Shown here piece by piece: positions 1-12,000 of a stretch of DNA of 64,000 bases. Source of the stretch: an uncultured Clostridia bacterium. Lineage in GTDB: Bacteria > Bacillota > Clostridia > TANB77 > CAG-508. A program made the translations under genes and the position numbers. The notes under the pieces were generated by a model that saw nothing but the letters and a program-made list of their open reading frames with translations, was not told the origin of the DNA and did not search any database. The stretch is from the NCBI GenBank assembly GCA_934149275.1, contig CAKPEG010000005.1:1-64000 (forward strand), in the 5' to 3' direction. The stretch's first letter is position 1, and every line of letters begins with the position of its first letter.

Positions 1-68
1 CTTCGTTTAGCAGGTTAGGGAAAAACTTTCAAACTGCGCGTCACTCGAAAATAAAATATAATGTTCTT
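1..68 (-). repeat. Repeat family A, copy A1 (cut by window edge)
   Basis: Read on the minus strand, this matches the conserved part of three other intergenic copies (18443-18566, 20581-20695, 61281-61392): GACGCGCAGTTTG followed by the first half of the internal hairpin (CTAAACGAAG). The flank at 54-68 is identical to the outer arm of copy A2. The partner arm lies beyond the left edge, so pairing cannot be checked here. Confidence 0.75.
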
Positions 69-94
69 TCTTTTGCAGTAATTAATTTATATTA

Positions 95-3000
95 TTAATG
101 TTTTTTCTTAATTATATAAATTCCTGATGTAATAGCAATCATAATCATTAGAATTCCTCCTGCTATTGCAACGTATGGAACTTCACCTGTTCCTACTGCT
201 ACTATCAAGTCTGCTCTGCTTTCATTATCTGATGTATCTTTTTCATTAAATCCTGCTTCATTCTCTGTAACAATACTTGCAATATTTTCTTTTGTTCCAA
301 TATTGCTATCTCCGTTTTGCCATCCTAGAACTACCTGATATTCTCTGCTTTCTCCTGGTTTAATCTCATCTGTTTCAATGCTTGCAGTTGTTTCATTTAT
401 TGTCCATCCTGGATTATTCTCTACCTTCATTGTCATTCCACTTGGTATGTTTTCTACGACATTTGCTTTACCAGTTAACTCACTGTCATTTGTTACTTTA
501 ATCTTGTAAACTACTTTTACATTTGCTGTTGATATATCTTTTCTATGAATTTCAACTTTACCTAGGTTTCCATTGATTGCTGTTTCTTGTCCGTTTACAA
601 TTACACTTGCAATTGTTTTGTCTACCTTCAAGTTAAAGATTAATTTTCTATAATAGTAATTTACATATGTTGTATCTTCTACAATTTCATTGTCGTTTTC
701 ATCTTTTGTTACTGTAACAATCATCTTACCGTCTTTGTTTGCTGGTAATGTTTCAATCTTATAATACTTAATATCTTTTTGTTCTGTTGTATACTCATCA
801 TTTTGATGTCCTGTGATTTCTATTTCATCTGCTAGTTTTTCTTTTGTATCTGCATCATAGTAATTAACTATAACTTTAGCTGGTCTTCTATAATAGTAAA
901 TTACGTCTATTGGATCAGTTGTCATTGTTCCATCTTTGTTTTCTGGTTCTTCAACTAAGTCATATCCTGGTACATCTTTTGGTTCTGTCTTATAATCATC
1001 ACCTTCATGTCCTGGTATATTTGTTTGACCGTCAATTTCTTCTCCGGTTTCTTTATCAACATATTTTACATTTACTTCTGTTTTCTTGATGTAGTAATAT
1101 GTTACTATTATTGTTTCTGTTGTCATTGTTCCTGTTGCATTTTCAGGATATTTCTCTTTTACTAAATCATATCCTGAAATATTTTCTTCATGTGTTTCGT
1201 ATGGATCTCCTTCGTATCCTTCTTCTTTTGTTTCATCTATTAATTGTTTATTTGTTTTTACGTCTAAGTGATTTACAATTACACCACCTGATGTATGTAC
1301 ATAATAGTAAGTTACCTTAATATCATCTTTAGTCATTGTACCATCTGCATTTGCTGGTACTTCAACTAATTTGTAATCATCAAATGTTTTCCTTTCTGTT
1401 GTATAGTTATCTCCTTCATGTCCGTTTTGAGTTACATCTTCTGTTAGCTTGCCTCCTGTATTTTTATCTATATATTCAGCTTTTACTTTTGTTTTATAAC
1501 TGTAGTAATAAATTACTTCTACTGGTTCAACTTTCATAGTTCCTTTGCTGTTTGCTGGTAATCTATCTTCTACTAAATCATATCCGTCAAATGTTCTTGA
1601 TGGGATATTATACTCATCACCTTCATTTCCATTATGTACAGCATTTGCTAAGATTTGTCCTGAAATTGCATCAATGTGTTTCTCAATTACTCCACCTGAA
1701 ACATGAATATAATAATATTTCAATACTTGTTCTTCTTTTGTCATCTTAACTGTCTTTTCAGCTGGTTCTTCAACTAATACATAGTTCTCGAAGTCTTTGC
1801 TTTCAGTTACAAACTCATCTCCTTCAAGACCTTCTGTTGTTGATTGCTCTAAGATTTGTCCTGTTGTTTTATCAATATATTGAACTGTTGCTTTTGTCTT
1901 ATATAGGTAATAGTAAGTTATTGTTATTGGTTCAACTTCGAATTTACCTTTTTCGTTTCCTGTATGTTCAACTAGTTGATATCCTTCAATATCTTTTGCT
2001 GATGTTTCATATAAGTCGTCTACTTTTCCGTCTATTTTATCTGCATCAGCTAATTCAATGTTTGTGCCTTTTTCTAGGTATCTTACATTAACTATAGCAT
2101 CTTTTACTCTATAGTAATAAATTACTTCTATGGTTTCTTCTGTCATTGAACCATTTACATTACTTGGTACTGCAACTAACTCATATTTTATTGGTACATC
2201 ATCAGCTGAAACTGTTGTATATGGATCATCTATTCTACCATTTATAGTTACATCTTCTGATAATTTTGTTGTTGTATTCTCTTCGTAGTAATGAACTATT
2301 ACTTGAGTCGCTTTTTTTCTATAGTAGTAAATTACAGTAATTTCATCTTCCGTCATTGTTCCATTTTTATTTTCAGGTTCTGCTACTAATTCGTATTTGC
2401 TTGGTACATCTGTTGCGCTTTCAGTTTCATAATTATCAAATACCTTACCAGTTATTTCAACATCATCTGAAACCTTATTTGTTGTACCTTCTTCATAGTA
2501 ATGAACTGTAACTTTTGTATCTTTCTTTGTGTAGTATAAATTAATTACATTTTCACTTGTCGTAATTATTAGTATATCTTTATCTACACTATCATAATCA
2601 TATCCATCAATATCAATTACTTCATCACTTGATGTTACTGTGCTTTCAAATGTCATGTTACCTTGAACTTTTTGTTCATGTAATACTTTATTTGTATCCT
2701 TCTCTAAATAGTTAACCTTATAGCTTAGGTCTGTTCTCTTTGTATAGTAGATATTAATTACATTTTCACCTGTTGTTATTGTTAATGTTTCTTTATCTAC
2801 TGAATCGAAGTTATATCCATCTATTTCTATTACTTCATTTGCAGATGTTATTTCATCTTCAAATGTCACATTTTCAACTACTTTTTGGTCATGTATTACC
2901 TTATTTGTGTCTTTCTCTAAGTAGTTAACCTTGTAACTTAAGTCATTACGTTTTGTATAGTAGATATTGATTATATTTTCTCCTGTTCCAATTACTAATG

Positions 3001-6000
3001 TATCTTTATCTACTGAATCATAGTTATATCCATCGATTTCGATTACTTCATCTGCTGATGTTACTTCATCTTCAAATGTCATGTTATCTGTTGTCTTTGG
3101 TGTATGGATTACTTTGTCTGTATCTTTCTCTAAATAGTTAACTGTGTAAGCTAATCCATTTATTTTTGTGTAATAAATATTTATTGTATTTTCACCAGTT
3201 GTAATTACTAATTTGTCTTTGTCAACACTATCATAACTATATCCGTTGATTGCAATTATTTCATCTACTGATGTTATCTCGTCTTCAAATGTCATGTTTC
3301 CAGTTACTTTTGGAGCATGAATTACTTTGTTTGTATTCTTCTCTAAGTAGTTAACTGTGTAACTTAAATTGTTACGTTTTGTATAATAAATGTTAATTAC
3401 ATTCTCGCCTGTTGTGATTTTCAATGTTGCTTTGTCAGTTGAATCATAGTTGTATCCGTCTATTGTTATTACTTCATTTGCTGATGTTACCTCGTCTTCA
3501 AAGGTTACATTTTCAACTATTTTTTGGTTGCTTAATACTTTATTTGTATCTTTCTCTAGGTAGTTTACTGTGTAGCTTAAATCATTACGTTTTGTATAGT
3601 AAACATTAATTACATTTTCTCCTGTTGTTATCTTCAATGTTGCTTTATCTACTGAATCATAGTTATAACCATCAATTGTTATTACTTCGTTTGCAGATGT
3701 TACTTCATCTTCAAATGTCATATTTTCTACAACTTTTTGATCATGTAATACTTTGTTTGTTGTTTTCTCTAAGTAATTTACTTTATAGCTTAAATCATTT
3801 CTCTTCGTATAGTAGATATTAATTACATTTTCTCCTGTTGTTATTGTTAATGTCTCTTTGTCAACGCTATCATAATTATATCCATCTATATCAATTACTT
3901 CATCACTTGATTTTACAGTGCTTTCAAATGTCATTTCGTCTTGAACTTTTTGATTATGTAATACCTTGTTCGTTTCTTTTTCTAAGTAATTTACTTTGTA
4001 TGATAAATCTGTTCTCTTTGTGTAGTAAATATTAATTACATTCTCACCTGTAGTTATTGTTAATGTGTCTTTATCAACACTATCATAATCATATCCATCA
4101 ATATCAATCACTTCATCACTTGATTTTACAGTTGCTTTAAAAGTCATATTCTCTTGAACTTTTTGATCATGTAATACCTTATTTGTTCCTTTTTCTAAGT
4201 AGTTAACTTTATATGATAAATCTGTTCTCTTTGTATAGTAAATATTAATTACATTCTCGCCAGTTCCAATTGTCAAAACATCTTTATCTACTGAATCATA
4301 ATTATATCCATCTATATCTATTACCTCATCACTTGCTTTTACTGTATCTCCGAAAGTCATATCTCCTTGATTATTTGATGGGAATAGTACTTTGTTTGTT
4401 CCCTTTTCTAAGAAGTTTACTGTATATGTTAGTCCTGTTACCTTTGAATAGTAAATATTAATTACGTTTTCGCCTGTTCCAACTACTAACTCATACTTAT
4501 CTGGATAATCATAATTATATCCATTTATTTCTATTACTTCATCTTCTGCATTTATCTTTGTTTCAAACGTTACTCCTGTTTGATTCTTTGGTTCATGTAA
4601 CACTTTATTTGTTACTGATTCTAAATAATTTACTGTATAGCTTAAATCATTACGTTTTGTATAGTAAATATTTATTACATTTTCGCCTGTTCCTATTGTT
4701 AATGTTTCTTTGTCTACTGAATCATAATTATATCCATTAATATTAATTACTTCATCATTTGATTTTACTGTGCTTTCGAATGTCATATTGCCTTGAGACT
4801 TTGGATCATGCAATACTTTGTTTGTGCCCTTCTCTAAGTAATTTACTTTGTAACTTAAGTCATTTCTCTTTGTATAGTAAATGTTTATTACATTCTCACC
4901 AGTTGTTATTGTCAATGTATCTTTATCTACTGAATCATAGTTATAACCATCAATATCAGTCTTCTCATCTGCAGATTTTATAACATCTCCAAATGTTTTA
5001 TTCTCAACTGTTTTAGGATTATGTAATACCTTATTCGTTGTTTTTTCTAAGTAATTTACCGTATAACTTAAGTCATTACGTTTTGTATAATAAATGTTAA
5101 TTATGTTTTCGCCTGTTCCTATTGTTAATGTTTCTTTATCTGCTGAATCATACTTGTAGCCATCAATTGATATTATTTCATTTGCTGATTTTACTGTGCT
5201 TTCAAATGTCATATTACCTTGAACTTTTTGATCATGTAATACTTTATCTGTACCTTTCTCTAAGTAATTTACCTTATAACTTAAATCTGTTTTCTTAGTG
5301 TAGTAAATGTTTATTACATTCTCACCTGTTCCAATTGCTATTGAGTTTTTATCTACTGAATCATAATTATATCCATCTATTGCTATTACTTCATTATTTG
5401 ATGTAACTACTGTTCCAAATGTCATTCCTGTTTTGTTCTTTTGTTCATGTAATACTTTATTTGTAGATTTCTCTAAGTAATTTACTTTATAACTTAAATC
5501 TGATTTCTTTGTATAATAAATATTTATAACGTTTTCACCTGTTGTTATTTTTAATGTATCTTTATCTACTGAATCATAATTATATCCATCAATTGCTATT
5601 ATTTCATCACTTGATGTAACTTCTGAATCAAATGTCATTCCACCTTGCACTTTTTGATCATGTAATACTTTATTTGTATCTTTCTCTAAGTAATTTACTG
5701 TATAGCTTAAATCGTTTCTCTTTGTGTAGTAAATATTAATTACGTTTTCGCCTGTTCCTATTGTTAAAGTATCTTTATCTACTGAATCATAGTTATATCC
5801 GTCAATATCAATCTTCTCATCGCTTGATTTTACTGTGCTTCCATAAACTAATACTCCACCTTGTTTTGCATCATGTAATACATTATCTGTTCCTTTTTCT
5901 AAATAATTAACAGTGTATGAATAATTCTTTAATTGATAATAATATGTTACAACTATTTGTTTTTCTGTCATTGTTCCACTTGCATTTGCAGGTGTCTCAA

Positions 6001-9000
6001 CCAATTCATATTGCTCTGGTATATCATTTGCTTTTGTTGTTGTGTACTTGTCATCAATCTTTCCATTTATAGTTACATCAGCACTTAAACTTGTTGTTGT
6101 GCCTTTAATGTAATGATGTACTAAAACTGATGTATCTTTAACTCTATAATAGTAAATTACAACTATTTGAGCTTCTGTCATTGTTCCTGTTTTATTTGTT
6201 GGCTCTGCAACTAGCTCATATTTTCCAGCTAATAATTCAGTATTTTCTACTGTTTTATAAATATCGTCAACCTTTCCTTTTATTGTTTCATCATCAGCAA
6301 GTTTTGTTGTTGTACCTTCTAAATAATGATGAACTAAAACTGAAGTATTTTTTAATCTATAGTAATAAATTACTGTAATTCTATCTTCTGTCATTGTACC
6401 TGTTGCATTTGTCGGTGTTTCAACTAATTCATACTTACTTGCAACATCTGTTGCAGGTTTTGTTGTATATGCTTGATCAACTTTTCCTTCTATTGCAACA
6501 TCTGCAGAAACTTTTTCAGTTGTTCCTTCCTTATAGTAGTGAACATCTACACCAGTTGCTTTTAATCTATAGTAATATGTTACAACCGTTTGAGCTACTG
6601 TCATCTTACCGCTTGCATTCGTTGGAGTAGCGACTAATTCGTACTTACTTGGTATATCTGTTGCAACACTTGTTGTATAAGCATCGTCAACCTTACCTGT
6701 TATTGTTACATCTTTACTTAAACTTTCAGATGTTCCTTCCTTATAGTGATGTACTAAAACTGATGTATCTTTTAATTTATAATAATAAGTTACTTCAACA
6801 TTTCCATCTATGTATTCACCACTGCTGTTCTCTGGTATTCCAACTAATTCATATGCTTCATTAATGTCGCCTCTTTCTTTAGTTGCATAACTATCTCCAA
6901 CATGTCCACTTCTGCTTTCATCATCAGCTGTATTTCCATCTGCTAATGGTACATGATTTGTTGTTCCTTCTACATAATGATGAACTGTTAATGTTCCAAT
7001 AATTTTTTCATATTCAACAATAATGTGTTTATTTGATGTTATATTATTAAATTTATTTAAATCATACGTCTTATTTTTTCCAGTAATATTAACACTTTCC
7101 TCAGTTACATTTCCATTATCATCAATTGATTGAATTGTTATTGATTTAACTTGATATCCTTCATCTGCTGTCATTGTTATATCTTTTGAACTATTTTGAT
7201 TAATTATAACTGTTTCATAAGGAGACATTCCTTCTCCAGAAATGCTTCCACCTTTAACCTTAGAAATATTTCCACCCATATCTGTTTCATCATGTTCCTT
7301 AACTTCTGTAGTTATTTTGTATTCCTTTAATTTATAATAATAACTTACCTCTGTGTTTGTTTGAATTTTTCCGCTAGTTCCAGCACTTTCAGGTGATACC
7401 CTAGTTGCTGAGGAAACTAATGTATATCTCTTAAGTAATTCACTACTTGGTGAGGTTGTATATTCTGAATCTTTATATAAACTTGAAACCTCATCTACTT
7501 CTAATTTATCTTCTGTACCTTCTAAATAATGATGTACTGTCAAGCTCAATGGTATTTCTTGATAGTAATAAGTTATTACTGTTTGTGTTTGGGCATAATT
7601 TCCTTTTGCATTTGATGGTACAACATATTTACCATTTGTATCTTTTTCTAATTCATATCTTTCTATACCTATCTTTGGTGCAGTTTCATATGCACTTCCA
7701 ATTTTTCCTGTTGTATATTCATCTTCAGCAACTTTAGTTGTTGTATAATTCCCAGCTCTATCTTTAATATAATGATGTACTACAATGCTTGATAAATTCT
7801 TTTCAAATACTACCTTAATGTGTTCATCTTGCTGAACTTTAGTAAATACCGGTATTGTAACAACACCATTTGCATCTGGTTTAAACTCAATTTTTTCACC
7901 ATTTATTTCAACACTATAAACAGAATAATCTGTTGCAGGAGTAATTACAATTGGAGTTGTACTATCATAATCATATTTAACCTTTTCAACTAAATTAATA
8001 TTATTTTCTGAAGGTGTTCCTGTAATTGTTCCTCCTGTTCTTTCTCCATCTGAATTTTGTTCAATTTCTGTAGTAACCTTATATTCTTTTAAATTATTCT
8101 CAACAGTAAGCTCTTGAACTTCTGGAATTTCCGCTGAAGTAACAACATTTGCTAAATCAACTATATACCCATCTGTATATCCTTGTACACTTAATAAATC
8201 TGTTTTATCTCCACAAGACAATGATGTACTACTAAATCCACCTACTGCAATAAAGCTTTTATCCTTTAATTGTGCAACACCATAATTTTCATCATAAGAA
8301 ATACCTGCAATTGTTTTAAACCACTCTACTTCATTTTGATCATTAATTTTTAAAACTATTCCATCATTTTTACCTTTTACACTTGTAATATCATTAGTTC
8401 CATCACCGTCTATGTCAAAATTAGTTGAATAAAACCATCCTCCAAGTAATATTCCTCCATCATCTGCTGGAACTGCTGTTGTTAATGTATCATCATTATT
8501 TGTTCCTCCAAATACTTTGCTTGCAACATAATCTCCTGTTGCAGAATTAAATTTTAACATAATTGAGCTTGCATAACTCGTTGTAGGTGCATTAATTGTT
8601 TCTGAACCTATTGTTAAATTACTTGCAAAACCGCCAACAGCAACAATATTATCTTCACTATCAGTTATAACTTTAGCAATATCTTCATCATTTGAACCTC
8701 CTATTTTTTGGTTCCATTGATATGTTCCATCTGTAGAAAATGCAACTATTGCTGAATCTTGATTTCCTGCATTTGTAATTGAGTTTCCATCTACTGTAAT
8801 AGTCCCTAAATAATTTATAGAAACTGCTATTCCCTGTGAAGTTTCAGTTACAGAAGTTACATCAATATCTCCGGTTCCTTCAATTACTTTATGCCATTTA
8901 TAATTACCGTTTGCATCATAGCAAATAATATATCCGTTATTTCCTGTTCCGCTTCTTTTTATTGGAATATTATTAATACTTAATTTGAGACTAGCAAATC

Positions 9001-12000
9001 TTCCTATAGTAACAATATCTCCGTTTGATAAAACTTTTGCATCTCTCATTTCGTCTTCATAGCTTCCACCAATTGTATTCTTCCAAACTTTATTTCCTGA
9101 ACTATCAAGTTTCATTACAATTGCATCTTCTTTGTTAACACCATAGTCATAACCACTTACAACATATCCTCCATCAGATGCAATATCAACACTATTAAAC
9201 TTTTCAGTTTGACTTGTTCCAAATGTTTTAAACCATTCAACATTTCCATCACCATCATATTTAGTAATTAACTGATCAAAACTACCTACTGATGTTGCAT
9301 CAACATTTCCATCACCATCAACATCTAAGCTTCCTGAAAAGCTTCCAGCAACAACATATCCTCCATCTTCTGTACTCTTTACATCATAAATATGTTGTAT
9401 TCCAGAACCAGTAACACCTTTAGCATATTTTACCGTAAATTCTGTTTCTTCTGGTCTATTTGAACCAATACCAATATAATATGTTCTATCTTCCTCATTT
9501 TCTGGTAAATCATATCCTTCTGGAGCTTCAATTTCTATCGCTTTGTATAAACCTTCTGGTAGGTTTGCTGTTATCTCACCATTTTCGTCTGTTGTAAGTC
9601 CATAATAGCCACTTCCAGCAATTTTAGCATTTCTAACAAATCCTGCATCTAATCCTTGATTAGCAGAACCATCTTTTCTATATGTAAATGTAATTGTATA
9701 TGTTCCAGCAGTTAAATTAATTTGTTGAGTAGTAAATTTTAAATTATCATATGTATCTGAACTACTGTATCCGCCAATTTTTGTAGATGTTCCACCAGTT
9801 GTTGTATTAGTTGAAGTATTCTTAATTTCATAATATAAATAATCATAACTTGCACTTTCTGAAGAAACAGCCCAGTCGAAAGTTAATGTACTATCTTCTG
9901 TTAATGTAAACTCGTCTGATACTAATTTACTTACTGCATTATTTACTCCTTTTCCTCCACTTTCCCAAGTTCCATCTGTTCTTGTTGTCCATGGATTAGT
10001 TTCTGTTGTTGTAAATGTTAAATTCATTGGAGCCTTACCAAATAGTTTTCCAATTGGTTTACTATTCACATCATAAACTGTATTTCCATTCAAATCAGTA
10101 ATTTTAAATATTGCTCCAGGTAATACTTGATTATTATCACCTTTTTTAGTTAATTTAAAAATCTCTTTATTTTCAAATGTAAAAGTAATACTATCTGTAC
10201 CAGCTTCTTTATTTTTTAAGACATCTTCTCCTTCTAAAACTGTTATAACCATTTTTCCATCTTGCTTTTCAGCCTTAAATTTAACTTCTGTGGAATCAGT
10301 AATGTATCCCTCTGTAGCACTAACCTCATTTAAAACATATTCACCAGTAATATATTTTCCATCAACATATTGATATAAATTAGGAATTGTAACAGTTCCA
10401 TTTTCATCAGTTGTATAATAATTTTCTTCATTAGTATCTAATGATTTTAATTTGAATTGTGTACTTGCAAGAGGATTACCGTCTTTATCTTGTTTTTTCA
10501 AATTTAAACTGTATGTTGGAATACTTTCATTTGTTATATTTACATTAATTGTAGCTTTATCAACACCTTTTTCTTCGGAAATTGTTGCATTTTTAAAATT
10601 ATCATCATCACTAGTTATAACAAGTTGACCACTAGAATTTCTTGAAATAGTAAATGTACTTATATTTTGATTTACATAGTATCCATCTGCTCTTGTTTCT
10701 TGCAATTTATATTCCGTATCTGGTATTAAATTAATCATTGAAACTTCGCCATTACTATTAGTTGTAAAAATTCTTCCATTATCACCATATATTCCACCAG
10801 TAAGTCTAAATTTAATTCCTTTTAATTTTTCTCCTGCAACACTTGATTTAACAATTTTAACATCGTATTTTGCTATATCTTCTACTTCAAGATTTAAAGT
10901 ATAAATTCCTTCTTCATTTGTTATATTAGCATTATTTCTCAAAGTTCCTGAAATAATATTTACTTGAGGATTTCCTTGATCATCTATTGTAACTTTAAAT
11001 TTTATTTCATCATTATTTAAAATATAATTTGAAGGTGTTTGAATTTCCTTTAAAGTATACTCCTTGTCAATAAATAATCCTGCAATATTTATATTTCCAT
11101 TAGTATCTGTAATTCCAGTTCTAGTCATACTTCCATCAGTTATTTTATATGTAGCTTCTTGAACTTTTGTATTTGTTCCTTGTTTATATTTTGTAAGATT
11201 AATACTATATTTTTTAGCAATCATTATTCCTAAACGATTTACTTCTGTTTTACTCTTTAATTTTCCATCCTCTGTATCCAAACAAAATTCAACCATATGA
11301 GTACTATATGTAATATCATTATATTTAACATTAGCAGGTATTTGAATACCATAATTAAAAACAATTGATTCTTTTACTGGAATAACATAGCCACTCAAAT
11401 CAATTAAATATGTTTTTATACTAGACCAATCTGTTATTTCATCAGCCAATTTCCATTCATTGTTTGTATCATTTACATCATTTGTTACAGTTCCTTTTTC
11501 AGAATAATATACTTTAGCAATATCTTTAACTTTATCAGGTAAAGTTATTCCACCAGCTTTCATTGTAACAGAATATGTTGAACCAAGGTCTTTTCCATTA
11601 ATTTGATATGTATTTCCTTTAAAAGGAATCTTACCAATTAATTTAACTTCACTAATAGTTCCAGAATAATTATTTGTAATAGTTTGATTTATTTGTGCAT
11701 CTCTTGAATTATTTGATTTATCTAATATAGCAATTTGAGGAGATACAACTTCTGTACCTTCATCATCAAAATTACTTAAAGTTTGAGATGTAAGTAATGA
11801 TGAAGGAGCAACAATTTGCAATGAACTTGTTTTGTACAATACATTTTCATCAACATTTCCATTACCATTTATATCTAATGTGTCAGGTGTTCTAGAAGTA
11901 ATTCTATAATTATGACAATTTTCATTAATTGCATATAATTTAATATTTCTAGTTACTGTAGGTATTCGTGGATCAGCTGTTATATCAGCATCTATTGTAA

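Noticed and set aside
2516..5923. CRISPR-like array
   Set aside because: The repeats are coding, 213 bp long, contiguous without spacers, and in frame.
1099..7737. Many plus-strand open frames of 60-100 codons, rich in Leu, Tyr and His
   Set aside because: They lie opposite the giant adhesin's repeats, lack ribosome-binding sites and have repetitive composition expected of antisense reading. The same applies to other plus-strand frames opposite the large minus-strand genes.
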